A stretch of 55,734 bases of DNA from Candidatus Cacconaster caballi (GCA_018065695.1 JAGHST010000043.1:1-55734); one strand, 5' to 3'. Counted from the stretch's first letter, positions 9,801 to 17,564 are shown. Numbers and translations: made by a program. Notes: generated from the letters alone by a model not told the origin.

Positions 9801-10429
9801 CTTCCGTCCCCGGTGAAGATATAGTCATCCTCCATTCTGAAAGAGTCGTTGAGTTTGAACCTTTCGATGCTCCTGAGCCTTTCGGCGGAAAGGAGCAGAG
9901 GGTCAGAAGCCACAATGTCCTGCATCATTCCGGCCAGCGGTGAAGCCACGATTGCACGATCTTCCATCAATTGGGAATCAAGAGACGGCTGCGCCAGAAG
10001 CGAGTCCAGACGCAGATATTGGGAATCCGTCATATAGAGCGGAAGATTCTTCAGTATGAACGAAGTGACATCTGCCACACTGTCGGATTCGATGCGTCCC
10101 ACGACGCGGGCAATGTATTCCTGAGGTACAATTCTGCCTATCAGAGCCACCAGAGTATCGGCGGCATCCATCAGCATATAGTGTGAGTCTTCTCCGTCGT
10201 TTTCCGCCGTCAGAGTCACGGCTATCCTGTTTGCATTGTTCAGATGAGTGAACGCCCAGTTGACATCGGCGTTGCGCTCATCAGTCGGCAGGAAATCCCC
10301 TATATCCTCTTTGAAATCCATCTGTGAAGATGCAAAGGCCAGAAGCGCCACAATGGCGGCAAGCAGGCTTCGGCGCAGAACCGACCGCGTCCTGAGGAAA
10401 TCGTATATTCTCACAAATATGCCTGTCAT
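6881..10429 (-). CDS. MMPL exporter fused to lysophospholipid acyltransferase and methyltransferase-like domain
   Basis: A 1182-residue fusion. Residues about 1-830 form an RND/MMPL lipid exporter: one helix near 18-35, a large periplasmic loop, a helix bundle around 270-420, a second loop, and another bundle around 670-830. Next comes a PlsC-like acyltransferase with NHQSHLD (His898, Asp903) and FPEGTR near 960. The last 120 residues align in position with a class I methyltransferase seen in this Bacteroidetes family, but the usual glycine-rich SAM loop is replaced by LFENPLYGESS, so that part may be inactive. ApeM-type MMPL proteins in aryl polyene loci move the lipid towards the outer membrane. 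Its neighbours, a LolA-like carrier and a glycosyltransferase, fit that role. Confidence 0.85.
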   Translation of the reverse strand: MTGIFVRIYDFLRTRSVLRRSLLAAIVALLAFASSQMDFKEDIGDFLPTDERNADVNWAFTHLNNANRIAVTLTAENDGEDSHYMLMDAADTLVALIGRIVPQEYIARVVGRIESDSVADVTSFILKNLPLYMTDSQYLRLDSLLAQPSLDSQLMEDRAIVASPLAGMMQDIVASDPLLLSAERLRSIERFKLNDSFRMEDDYIFTGDGSLLVTIDLAFGGSDTMKGGRLIASLDEAMRLCEDSFDAKVKADALGSIYIASTNASQLKRDSVLSIIIAVVLIASILTGFFRRGRSIFLVCVTISFGFLTAFGCTALICKSISLIVIGMGAVIIGIAANYPLHFISHIKQGFSARESLYDIVRPLTTGNITTIGAFLSLLFLSSPAMRDLGLFAALLLAGTILFTLVFLPHLVREEDKSGAGLPSWGGISSARLEKNRAVIIAIALVTLVLSFFDGVRFETDLHNINYMTSRQRENMGRMLSLVQGGNSVSYIAVTGKDLDEATDRYCALLPRIDSLENVLPEGTALHGIRDFIPSRAMQRARIDRWNGYMAVHKGEIEAKVRSAAAAAGFADEAFAGFEAVLDGEYEVQSHDFFSVISENLASGYFIRDTGRCAVLTLLTSDTNCTSLVSGFLDGEDGIIVFDGSTLTGEMVRTLSNDFDKVLYICAFIVFALLLLSFGRVELALIAFLPLTIAWIWILGIMSLFGINFNIVNIILATFIFGMGDDYTIFITEGAMYEHTYGKKMLSTYKSTIILSALIMFIGIGALIVARHPALLSLAYVIMIGMFTVVLLAVTVPPFLYRWLTEKKGFKRREPVTLLNWLTTFAAFVVFLVSSLLLTVAGFFLITLSFGSKRGKSAYHRLLCITSRFIFRNVFFTRSHTETGSERFEKPAVIIANHQSHLDLMALLQLTPKMVVVTNRWVWNNPLYGLLIRYADFCPVGDFLEEDIAVLEKRVKEGFSVLIFPEGTRTRTGSIGRFHRGAFYLAEKLDMDIVPVVLHGLYDVLPKQSLLLAKGEMSVKVLGRIAPDNTSFGDGYRERTKSIRSYMTEEYEALAHRRETVDYFTNRVMHNYIYKGFEVSRAVRASLRDNASFLKLAENLPSGGRVLFENPLYGESSLICALVRKDVCIDAFIEDEMKRLLASNCEAVPQNLHYLQQRDAEAVYDAVIVFEDGVWRFKLESK

Positions 10430-10432
10430 CTT

Positions 10433-11161
10433 CTACTTTCCTGCAAATTTATGATATAGAGTCGCCGGCCAACCGTAAAAAAGGGCTGCGAAAAAAAGCG
10501 CGGTGTACATTGCGGAAATCCTCACAGTATCCCTGAACGAGCGATAGAAGGAAATTCTTTCGCCCTGCGGGGCATAATACACCCTGACCGGAAGAGGAAT
10601 TATGTCTATCCCTTTCCAGGCAGAGCGGACCAGCATTTCAAGTTCCGCCTCATAGCGGCTGGTGCAAGGCGCGGGAACGCCTGATAGAGGGTATGCCCGG
10701 TAGCCTGTCTGAGTATCCGGCAATCTACGGAGAGTCATCACGGTGAACCAGAAATTGGAGAAGCGGTTCATGAACGTATGGCGGCCCGGCATATTTTCAG
10801 CTGTAAGACTGCGGCTGCCGACTATGAGCGAGCCATCGTGCAATGCTATGGCTTCCAATATGGCCGGAATATCTTCCGCAAAATGCTGACCGTCGGAGTC
10901 CATCGTGACGGCATAGTCGAAACCGTCTTCGAGCGCCTTTGCGAATGCGGTCTTCAACGCGAATCCCTTGCCTCTGTTGGGAGAGTATGCTATCTTTCGT
11001 ATGCGTCCGCCGAAGGAATCTATGGCGGAAAGTGTAGCAGAGTCGGCGCCATCGCTGACCACGTACACATCGGGGCATCTTTCAAGAGCGGACTCAACCA
11101 CACGGGCAATTGTGCCGCTGTTGTTGTAGGTAGGAATTATCACGCAAACTCTCCGTTTCAT
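10433..11161 (-). CDS. Family 2 glycosyltransferase
   Basis: A 242-residue GT2 enzyme. The start IIPTYNN (8-14), the NRGKGFALK stretch (62-70) and the DSD metal/nucleotide motif at 88-90 in TMDSDGQH place it with the dolichyl-phosphate-mannose-synthase-like and polyene-cluster glycosyltransferases. The C-terminus has one hydrophobic segment (about 213-230), so it is likely membrane-associated. A glycosyltransferase of this kind (ApeJ-like) is a regular member of aryl polyene clusters and may decorate the lipid head group. It lies three bases from each neighbouring gene. The sugar donor and acceptor cannot be read from sequence. Confidence 0.8.
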   Translation of the reverse strand: MKRRVCVIIPTYNNSGTIARVVESALERCPDVYVVSDGADSATLSAIDSFGGRIRKIAYSPNRGKGFALKTAFAKALEDGFDYAVTMDSDGQHFAEDIPAILEAIALHDGSLIVGSRSLTAENMPGRHTFMNRFSNFWFTVMTLRRLPDTQTGYRAYPLSGVPAPCTSRYEAELEMLVRSAWKGIDIIPLPVRVYYAPQGERISFYRSFRDTVRISAMYTALFFAALFYGWPATLYHKFAGK

Positions 11162-11164
11162 ATG

Positions 11165-11527
11165 CTACTGTCTGAAAGTCATACTCAACTTTGTAAAGAC
11201 CGTTTCATCTCCGGCAATTGAGGCACTGCACCTGAGTGGGCCACTATCCTCCCCATCCATTTCCCCTTCAATGAGAACGGTACCGGTCTCGAGCGGATTC
11301 ACGGCAGAGAGAAACTTCAGATTCTTTACCGAGGCTATCTCCAGATCGCGGCCCACTGCAAGGGAGGCAACTGAACGGACCATTTCCAGCTGGCAGGCTC
11401 CCGGAGTGACGGGGTGTCCGGGAAAATGCGCGGCATAGATGGGGTTGTCGGGCGTCAGTTCTATCCGTGCCGAGAAATGGGACCTGTCACCTTCCATTGA
11501 AACAATATTGTAGAAATATTCTATCAT
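11165..11527 (-). CDS. Hotdog 3-hydroxyacyl-ACP dehydratase (ApeP/FabZ-like)
   Basis: A 120-residue single-hotdog protein. The hallmark is FPGHPVTPGACQLEM (about 33-47), equivalent to the FabZ block HFPGxPVxPGxxxxE with the catalytic His and a downstream Glu. It should dehydrate 3-hydroxyacyl-ACP during polyene chain extension. The start at 11527 forms a four-base ATGA overlap with the LolA-like gene. Starting further upstream (11689) would read through that gene out of frame and give unrelated sequence. A second dehydratase is encoded at 17124-17564, as in other aryl polyene clusters, which carry two. Confidence 0.8.
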   Translation of the reverse strand: MIEYFYNIVSMEGDRSHFSARIELTPDNPIYAAHFPGHPVTPGACQLEMVRSVASLAVGRDLEIASVKNLKFLSAVNPLETGTVLIEGEMDGEDSGPLRCSASIAGDETVFTKLSMTFRQ

Positions 11528-12123
11528 CTCGTAATCTTGTGGTCTGTAAACGTAACTGTGGTCTTGCCGCCTTTGGCGCCATACAGCACCACGCTGCCTA
11601 TGCGACAGTCTGTGCCCGTGAAGGTAAACTCCATCGAGGCGAAAGCTTTTCTCAGCTGACGCGACTTCGGCGTCATTGTCACGATGCACTGATTGTCCTT
11701 CTCCCTAAGAGAACATTCGAACCCGTCTCCATCCGGTTTCAGACGATCCCCATTGACAAGTCCGATGAAGAAATTCCGAATCTGCTCCATCATTGGATTG
11801 TCTGCCAGAGGCAGCGATTTCACCCCTTTGTCTGAAGTCATCACAATTCTGTCTTCCAGCAGCGACAGTTGGAAAAGTTTCGGAGTCTCGTACTTCCAGA
11901 CAAGAGTGCCGCTGCTGAGGAACTGCAAGTTTCCCGTAGAGATTTCAGGAGTCTTGAGCATAGGAGATTCCTGCACCTGCCGGAATTTGCAGGAGAGAGT
12001 CTTCATAGTTGCCGACTGCTGCGCTATCTCCTTAAGTTTCAAAGCTTCCGCACTTGTCATTTGCCCAAACGCAGCATTTGGCGCAAAGAAAGACAATATC
12101 AATATGGCAATGATTCTTTTCAT
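11524..12123 (-). CDS. LolA-like outer-membrane lipid carrier
   Basis: A 199-residue periplasmic protein with a signal peptide (residues 1-20, cleavage after NAAFG). The body has the LolA signature CKFRQVQESPMLKTPEISTG (from Cys45), then LVWKYETP and a C-terminal beta-rich half. LolA-like proteins form an open beta-barrel that carries lipids across the periplasm. Inside aryl polyene clusters (ApeL) they are thought to hand the aryl polyene lipid to the outer membrane. The gene abuts the small EamA-like gene and overlaps the dehydratase gene by four bases. It is unlikely to be the cell's main LolA, given its position between biosynthetic genes. Confidence 0.8.
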   Translation of the reverse strand: MKRIIAILILSFFAPNAAFGQMTSAEALKLKEIAQQSATMKTLSCKFRQVQESPMLKTPEISTGNLQFLSSGTLVWKYETPKLFQLSLLEDRIVMTSDKGVKSLPLADNPMMEQIRNFFIGLVNGDRLKPDGDGFECSLREKDNQCIVTMTPKSRQLRKAFASMEFTFTGTDCRIGSVVLYGAKGGKTTVTFTDHKITR

Positions 12124-12483
12124 TTATTCGCGTGTAAGCAGGACAGCGCCCGCGATTATCAGCACCAGACCAATCCATTTCGGCAGGGAAGCGGATTCGT
12201 GGAAAATGAATATGCCGGCCAGCATTCCGAATATATAGGCGATGCTTGTCATAGGATATGCCTGACTGAGTGGATAATGCTTGATTATATACATCCACAG
12301 GACCGTTGCGCTTGCGAACAGTACTCCGCACAGTGCAAACCACAGACTGGTGAGATATTGTCTGATGACGTCCCAGACGAAATGGAAACGCGGCAACCGC
12401 ACCATCGCCATCTTCAGCGTCATCTGGGCAGCTGCAAGCAGAAAACTCTGCAGGACCGAAAGCCATATCAGTTTAATGCTCAT
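12124..12483 (-). CDS. Small EamA/SMR-like four-helix membrane protein
   Basis: A 119-residue protein with four predicted helices (about 5-22, 45-63, 75-94 and 100-116). The stretch LSQAYPMTSIAYIFGMLAG and the closing GLVLIIAGAVLL are typical of the small multidrug resistance / EamA half-transporters, such as ArnE/ArnF-like subunits that flip lipid-linked sugars. Next to a GT2 enzyme and an exporter it may flip or export a lipid intermediate, probably as a dimer. It has zero spacing to the LolA-like gene and a four-base overlap with the gene before it. Substrate unknown. Confidence 0.75.
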   Translation of the reverse strand: MSIKLIWLSVLQSFLLAAAQMTLKMAMVRLPRFHFVWDVIRQYLTSLWFALCGVLFASATVLWMYIIKHYPLSQAYPMTSIAYIFGMLAGIFIFHESASLPKWIGLVLIIAGAVLLTRE

Positions 12484-13508
12484 TTTGCTAAAAGTATGAA
12501 AGACCAGTCACGCGACCGGTACGAATTTATCAAAAGTATGCGTTCAAAAGTGCCTGTTTCCGCCGTGCCGAAGCGATACGGCGATAGGAGTCTGCCGTGC
12601 TTAAGCACTTCTGCGCCAAGCATCACTCCGTAGGCTCCAGCTGTGAAGGACTCCCCGAAGACGTGCTTGTAGCAGGCCTGCGGCTTGCTGTTACCGAAAA
12701 CACTATCCACAAGGGCGGTATATGACTCATCATAGCGGACGTCACCGTTTCTGCCGGTAATGACAAGGTCTGTATCGGAAGGATGAAGGCCGTTACGGTC
12801 AAGGAATTTTTCAAGCGCAAGCGCTACCTCGGGAAGAGGCCTGCCGCAACACAGTGCCACATCTTCAAGTCCGCACTTGGCAGAGTCCGTCTTTTCTGAA
12901 GAGAGGACCATTGCAACCGCCGTTTCACCTGCCGCTGCGCCCTGTTTTCCGACACCGTGCCAGAAACCGGCTTTTTCATAAAGGTCGAAAACACCCGGAG
13001 TAAGTTCATCGTAACCGCCTGCGAGAGCCGTGCTGATGCGGCCCGCCTCGAACTGCATCAGACTGTCAAGCAGCGCGCTTTCGAAAGAAACTCCGAGATG
13101 GGCATATGTATTGTTGTAGGAATGGCACTTGAGAAGGCCGGCAATCTGCGATGCGATGGTATTGTGGGTGGAATTGATGAAATATGTGGGTGAAAGACAC
13201 TCTTCTCCCTGCTCTTTCATCGCCGAGAGGAATTTTTCGGAGTTTTCCATACATCCCAGGCCGGTGCCGAAAATTATCGCATCCGGAATTTCTACGGATG
13301 CCTCCCTTAGGGCCGTAAGCGAAGTGGCTGCGGCTCTTTTGAGAAGTTTGCCCATTCTGCGGGCCGCCATTGGCGAAATGAAGCCTCCATACTGCGCATC
13401 TACCGAAAAGCAACATCGCTCCGCACACTCGCGCGGGGCGGTGAACCATTTTGCTGAGAGAGGCTCCTGACTGGAGATTTGGGCCGTGCTGCAGATATAT
13501 GCCGTCAT
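12480..13508 (-). CDS. Chain-length-factor-like ketosynthase homologue lacking the active-site Cys
   Basis: A 342-residue thiolase-fold protein of the beta-ketoacyl synthase family. The region that holds the nucleophile in true ketosynthases (TACSSG) reads NTYAHLGVSFESAL here (about 133-146), with no Cys, and the two catalytic His blocks are also not preserved. Such proteins pair with an active ketosynthase as a chain-length factor; ApeC plays this part in aryl polyene synthesis. The active partner is probably the very next gene (13505-14716), with which it shares a four-base ATGA overlap, a common arrangement for KS-CLF pairs. I took the start at 13508; an in-frame extension upstream would lie inside the partner gene. 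Confidence 0.8.
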   Translation of the reverse strand: MTAYICSTAQISSQEPLSAKWFTAPRECAERCCFSVDAQYGGFISPMAARRMGKLLKRAAATSLTALREASVEIPDAIIFGTGLGCMENSEKFLSAMKEQGEECLSPTYFINSTHNTIASQIAGLLKCHSYNNTYAHLGVSFESALLDSLMQFEAGRISTALAGGYDELTPGVFDLYEKAGFWHGVGKQGAAAGETAVAMVLSSEKTDSAKCGLEDVALCCGRPLPEVALALEKFLDRNGLHPSDTDLVITGRNGDVRYDESYTALVDSVFGNSKPQACYKHVFGESFTAGAYGVMLGAEVLKHGRLLSPYRFGTAETGTFERILLINSYRSRDWSFILLAK

Positions 13509-14716
13509 TTGGATTCCTCCGTTTTTGAAAATATCACAGATGTGTCGTTTCCTCCGAATCCGAATGCATTGCACAGGACATTCCTTATGTCACACCCGGT
13601 ATCACCTGCAGTTGAAGGCACAAAGGAAAGTTCCTCCATCTGTCTGCTGAAATTGAGATTCGACGGGACGAATCCGTGCTGCAATGCAAGAATCGATATG
13701 ACCGCCTCTATTCCTCCCGAAGCGCTTGTGGTATGTCCTGTAAAACTTTTCGTAGAAGAGACCGGCGGCACTTTTCCGATTCCGAAAACTCTTTCAAGGG
13801 CGCGGCCTTCACTCAGGTCGTTGTTCTGTGTACCGGTGCCGTGGGCATTGACATAATCTATCATCGACGGCTTCAATCCACTATCCTTCAAAGCCTTATT
13901 CATAGCCAGAAATGCCCCTTCGCCATCCGGAGAGGATGCTGTCTGGTGGTAGGCGTCACAAGCGTTGCCGCATCCCGCCAACAGGCAGAGCGGCCGCGCA
14001 CCGCGTTCTTTCACTGACCGTTCAGACTCAAGTACCACATAGCCGGCACCTTCGCCAAGATTGAGACCGGCACGTGTAGAATCGAAAGGACGGCAGGGTT
14101 CCCTGTCCAGTATTTGCAGGGAATTGAAACCGTTGAGATGGAATCTGGAAAGACTTTCACTTCCTCCCGCCACCACACGGTCGTAACGTCCGGAGCGGAT
14201 AAGGTCCCTTCCAAAGAGTATGGCATTGGCCGCAGACGAACAGGCGGTGCTGCTTGTGGTGGAGAAATCGAATACAGGGAAAAGATCCGTCACAAATTCC
14301 GTGGCCGAGCCGCAATCCTGCCTGGTGATGAAATCCCAGTTCGTATTTTCTTCCGCATCATTGCAGATATGACGCTCCGTAACGTCCATTCCACCGACGG
14401 TTGTACCGGAAACAAGCGCTGTATGTGTATCGAAAGCTTCAAGAATGCCGGCCGATGAAAGGGCCTCCCTGACGGCCACTGCCCCAAGCAGGGCGGTGCG
14501 GGCATAATCGGATTTGAAATCCAGACCGAGCAGTGCGCACAGCCCGGCGTTGTTCAACTTCACCTCGCCTGAAGGCAAGTCGCAGTGGGAGGTTTCGAGA
14601 TATGCAATCCGTCCGATGCCGCTGCGACCTTCCAGAAGAGAGCGGAGAGTCTCCCCGACACCGATGCCGATGGCGGATATCACTCCCATTCCGGTTATGT
14701 AAATTTTTCCCGTCAC
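13505..14716 (-). CDS. Beta-ketoacyl-ACP synthase (FabF-like, KS of the KS-CLF pair)
   Basis: A 403-residue FabF-type ketosynthase with an intact triad: Cys in STACSSA (near 162), His in NAHGTGTQNND (near 295) and His in KSFTGHTTSASG (near 330). The N-terminus YITGMGVISAIG and the C-terminal AFGFGGNDTSVIF are canonical. It should catalyse the chain-elongating Claisen condensation with malonyl-ACP. It is translationally coupled to the Cys-less homologue just downstream, which suggests a heterodimer controlling polyene length. The ACP gene lies 12 bases upstream. Confidence 0.88.
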   Translation of the reverse strand: MTGKIYITGMGVISAIGIGVGETLRSLLEGRSGIGRIAYLETSHCDLPSGEVKLNNAGLCALLGLDFKSDYARTALLGAVAVREALSSAGILEAFDTHTALVSGTTVGGMDVTERHICNDAEENTNWDFITRQDCGSATEFVTDLFPVFDFSTTSSTACSSAANAILFGRDLIRSGRYDRVVAGGSESLSRFHLNGFNSLQILDREPCRPFDSTRAGLNLGEGAGYVVLESERSVKERGARPLCLLAGCGNACDAYHQTASSPDGEGAFLAMNKALKDSGLKPSMIDYVNAHGTGTQNNDLSEGRALERVFGIGKVPPVSSTKSFTGHTTSASGGIEAVISILALQHGFVPSNLNFSRQMEELSFVPSTAGDTGCDIRNVLCNAFGFGGNDTSVIFSKTEESK

Positions 14717-14728
14717 TTTCCTTTCAGT

Positions 14729-14986
14729 TTATTTTGTGCGGTGGGCAGCCACATAGTCGGCCATCGTATCAATGGATTGAAGTATCCGCTTGCTTTCTGC
14801 CGGATCCGAAAGTTTGATGCCGTAATTTTTCTCAAGAAGGACAAGCAGTTCGAGGACATCTATCGAATCGAGTCCGAGCCCGTCCCCGAAAAGAGGCGCT
14901 GAAGAATCTATGTCATCAGGCTTCATCCCTTCGAAATTGAGAGCTTCAATAATCTGCCTTTTGAGTTGTTCTTTAAGTTGTTCCAT
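14729..14986 (-). CDS. Acyl carrier protein (first of two)
   Basis: An 85-residue acidic ACP. The phosphopantetheine site is Ser41 in GLDSIDVLELL, and the helix II region is well conserved. It carries the growing polyene as a thioester in the cytoplasm. The ATG at 14986 is used; the upstream in-frame codon at 14992 is TTG. Two distinct ACPs occur in this operon, as in characterised aryl polyene clusters (ApeE and ApeF). Their separate roles, for example starter loading versus extension, cannot be told from sequence. Confidence 0.9.
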   Translation of the reverse strand: MEQLKEQLKRQIIEALNFEGMKPDDIDSSAPLFGDGLGLDSIDVLELLVLLEKNYGIKLSDPAESKRILQSIDTMADYVAAHRTK

Positions 14987-14999
14987 TATCAAGATATTG

Positions 15000-15566
15000 T
15001 TATTTCATTATTTTTTCCATGTATTCGACCGTAAAATCCTCACCTTCAGCCGAGTCTTTCTCCACAAGCATCATAGTCACGTTGCGGCCCCCTTCAAAAA
15101 CCTCCACCCAGCCGAGAAGCACTTTTTTTATCATTTCATCTGCAAAAGTCCACTTTACGTAGCGAATCATCCTTTCAGGGCAAGGCGCGCTGTCTATGTA
15201 GAAAGACGTCTCGCCGAGAATCCTGTTGCGTATGGCAATTTCACCGCAAACGATGTTTGAGAGGGTATATACGAAAAGAGCTGGAGAGGGGAAGTATTCT
15301 TCATCCTTCAGTCCTCGCTGGAAGGCCACGTCATCGGCGGAGGACGAGGTACTGTTCACAAGGACTATGCCCATATCAGGCTTCGGCTCCTCATTGCGCA
15401 GACCTGCCGCTCCCAGCACTTCCTCTGCTGCCAGAAAACCCGACTTTGACAGAATGTCCATCTTGAAGAACTTCGGATATGAAATCCCCTTCTCCCTGTA
15501 CATTTCTGACAGGACAGCGTCACCGGAAGGAATCGGAAAAGAAAAGAATGATACGATCTTCATCAT
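15000..15566 (-). CDS. Short ketosynthase-like protein (N-terminal KS half, no catalytic residues)
   Basis: A 188-residue protein that resembles only the N-terminal part of a beta-ketoacyl synthase: the stretch MGIVLVNSTSSSADD followed by SPALFVYTLSNIVCGEIAIRN parallels the KS region leading to the nucleophile. There is no active-site Cys block, no catalytic His and no second thiolase half. Tight coupling (four-base overlap with the next KS gene, eight bases to the ACP gene) says it is a real gene and not a remnant. Proteins of this length recur in Bacteroidetes polyene clusters as I recall. It may be a structural partner of one of the ketosynthases. Function unknown. Confidence 0.7.
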   Translation of the reverse strand: MMKIVSFFSFPIPSGDAVLSEMYREKGISYPKFFKMDILSKSGFLAAEEVLGAAGLRNEEPKPDMGIVLVNSTSSSADDVAFQRGLKDEEYFPSPALFVYTLSNIVCGEIAIRNRILGETSFYIDSAPCPERMIRYVKWTFADEMIKKVLLGWVEVFEGGRNVTMMLVEKDSAEGEDFTVEYMEKIMK

Positions 15567-16696
15567 TTTTCATTCCTCCTGTAAAGTGCGGCGGCGTTGA
15601 TGCCTCCGAATCCGGACATAATCTTCAGAAAACGGGTGCCGGCCGACTTTCTCTGTACGGATGCCATATTGAGAGGAAAATCCACCCCACAGGTCTCGTA
15701 GCAGAAGGTAGGCAGCACCTTTTCATCGAGCAATGCAAGTGCGCTTATGACTGTCTCCATCACGCCGGCAGCGCCAAGAGTGTGGCCGAAGAAACTCTTC
15801 AGGCTCACGGCAGGCACACCGTCAAGACCTGAGCGGTGGAGAGCCACACTTTCCATATTGTCGTTGTACAATGTAGCTGTACCGTGAACGTTGATGAAGG
15901 CAAGGGTGCGTGGGTCAATGCCCCGCATCGCGCTTTCAATGGCTGCTAACTGTCCTTCAGCGGTCCTGGAAGGCGCTGAAATATGAGTGGCATCGTTTCG
16001 GATGGCCCCGGATTCAAGACAGACGCCTATGCCCGGGCCGCGGCCGAACACCAGTGTTGCCACCGCCTCACTCAGATTGAGTCCGCACCTTTCTGCGTCG
16101 AAAGGTCTGCATCTGTGCGGGGAAAGCGCTTTCAGGCACTGGAAACCTGATATCACGAATCTGGAGAGCATATCAGCTCCCACAACCACCGCATTATCGT
16201 ACTCTCCGCTCTCTATCGCCCTCAAGGCGCATATCTGTGCAACTATGCCCGAAGCGCAAGCATTTGTTACACAAACAGGTGCGTTGGCATTACCGAAAAG
16301 CGAAGCCACTTTCCGCGCGCTGCGCCATATATGCATATCAGGACTAGTACCCGCAGGATCTTTCTCGAGCAATTCCACATTTCCTTTTGTAGAGGAAATG
16401 ACAAAAAGAGTCCTTGGAGATGAAGCATCCAGAGATGCGCTGCCGATTGCATCGGCGGCAGAGAGTGCCATTGCCTTTTCAAGAAGTGTCAAAGGCTCTT
16501 TCTCCTTCAGTGATGAGGAAGCGAAGGCAGACTCTATTTCCTCTCTGTCGAAAAGAGATGAGAAGAAAGGGTCCGGCACTCCGAAAACACCTTCACGTAG
16601 CGCAAGACCGCTACGGCCCTCAAGGAGTTCCCCATAGACCTTCCTGCTCCCGAAACCGATGCCGGTATAGATATTATGTGCCAGAATCCCTATCAT
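15563..16696 (-). CDS. Beta-ketoacyl-ACP synthase (second KS)
   Basis: A 377-residue ketosynthase with the active-site Cys in TNACASG (near 145), His in NVHGTATLYND (near 268) and His in KSFFGHTLGAAG (near 304). It is slightly shorter than FabF and the C-terminal glycine block reads MSGFGGINAAALY. With three intact ketosynthases in the operon, one likely does priming with the aryl starter and the others extension or a related branch. It overlaps the short KS-like gene by four bases and follows the thioesterase gene by three. Confidence 0.85.
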   Translation of the reverse strand: MIGILAHNIYTGIGFGSRKVYGELLEGRSGLALREGVFGVPDPFFSSLFDREEIESAFASSSLKEKEPLTLLEKAMALSAADAIGSASLDASSPRTLFVISSTKGNVELLEKDPAGTSPDMHIWRSARKVASLFGNANAPVCVTNACASGIVAQICALRAIESGEYDNAVVVGADMLSRFVISGFQCLKALSPHRCRPFDAERCGLNLSEAVATLVFGRGPGIGVCLESGAIRNDATHISAPSRTAEGQLAAIESAMRGIDPRTLAFINVHGTATLYNDNMESVALHRSGLDGVPAVSLKSFFGHTLGAAGVMETVISALALLDEKVLPTFCYETCGVDFPLNMASVQRKSAGTRFLKIMSGFGGINAAALYRRNEK

Positions 16697-16699
16697 ACC

Positions 16700-17122
16700 T
16701 TACATTTCGACTCCTCTTTCCTTACGCCAGCGTTCCACGAAAGGCGGGCAGTACAGAAGGAGTTTGAAATCAGTGTCGATGAATACCTGGGTGGAAGAGC
16801 CCGTTACGGAAACCTCCCCTGTAGCGCTCTTGCGGATGGTATATTCAAAAATCAGTTTGGCCGCCTCGCAGGGAGAGTATCTGACCTCAACGTCGAATTC
16901 ATCTCCGAAAGCGAGAGGGCTCTTGTACTCCAGTTCCATCTTCACCACCGGCGCATAGAAGCCGTTGGCCACCATATCGCGGTATCCGAAACCATACTTT
17001 TCGCCGAACGCCTCGCGGGCGTCTTCGAAATATTTCACATAATTGCCGTGCCATACGATGCGCATCGAGTCCACCTCGCTGAAACGCACTTCCATATGTT
17101 TTACCGCCACAAGTTTTTCCAT
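16700..17122 (-). CDS. Acyl-CoA/ACP thioesterase (4HBT family, ApeK-like)
   Basis: A 140-residue hotdog thioesterase. VRFSEVDSMRIVWHGNYVKYFEDARE (from about residue 13) is the 4-hydroxybenzoyl-CoA thioesterase / YbgC signature with the catalytic Asp. Enzymes of this type hydrolyse aryl- or acyl-thioesters and one is a standard member of aryl polyene loci, perhaps proof-reading stalled ACPs or releasing the product. The start at 17122 lies just past the dehydratase stop; an in-frame ATG at 17137 would overlap that gene by 14 bases. Confidence 0.85.
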   Translation of the reverse strand: MEKLVAVKHMEVRFSEVDSMRIVWHGNYVKYFEDAREAFGEKYGFGYRDMVANGFYAPVVKMELEYKSPLAFGDEFDVEVRYSPCEAAKLIFEYTIRKSATGEVSVTGSSTQVFIDTDFKLLLYCPPFVERWRKERGVEM

Positions 17123-17123
17123 A

Positions 17124-17564
17124 TCATTCCTTTGCATTAGAATCAGTCAGGGATATTTTCATCTGGCAGGTTGCCACCTTGCGGCAACCGCACGTCACAC
17201 AAGCCTCGACGAGAGTCATATTGAACATTTCGCTCACAAGATTCACCTCCGTCTCGAGAATGGTGCCGACAGGCGGAAGAAAGTTTATTTCAAGATTCTT
17301 TACGGCGCCTATCATTCCGATGCGTATTTTCTCCTTGAGTATATATACATTGATATACCCTATTCTGGCCGCGCAAGTCTGTGCGATATTCTCCATCAGA
17401 CCTGCTTCGCTCAGAGCTCCGTTTCTCACCAGAGGATTGTCCTCCCTCACTTCAAACATAGTGACGGTCTTCTGCATATCGAAATGCACGAGACTGTCCG
17501 TCAGGAGAAACGGCGGTTGCTGCGGAAGCAGTGTCCTTATGTCTATGCAGGAAAAGTCAGTCAT
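17124..17564 (-). CDS. Hotdog 3-hydroxyacyl-ACP dehydratase (ApeI-like)
   Basis: A 146-residue hotdog protein. LLPQQPPFLLTDSLVHFD near the N-terminus is the ApeI / FabA-like lead-in, where the usual Pro-His-Arg-Pro-Pro-Phe becomes Pro-Gln-Gln-Pro-Pro-Phe. The middle block LSEAGLMENIAQTCAARIGY supplies the conserved Glu. With the FabZ-like protein at 11165-11527 it gives the cluster two dehydratases. The first motif lacks His, so activity may depend on the partner. The start at 17564 overlaps the acyltransferase gene by eight bases (ATGACTGA). Confidence 0.75.
   Translation of the reverse strand: MTDFSCIDIRTLLPQQPPFLLTDSLVHFDMQKTVTMFEVREDNPLVRNGALSEAGLMENIAQTCAARIGYINVYILKEKIRIGMIGAVKNLEINFLPPVGTILETEVNLVSEMFNMTLVEACVTCGCRKVATCQMKISLTDSNAKE

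Noticed and set aside
15987-16637. Long plus-strand open frame opposite the second ketosynthase gene
   Set aside because: The minus-strand frame carries full ketosynthase motifs; this one is low-complexity rich in Ser and Ala and without a promoter.
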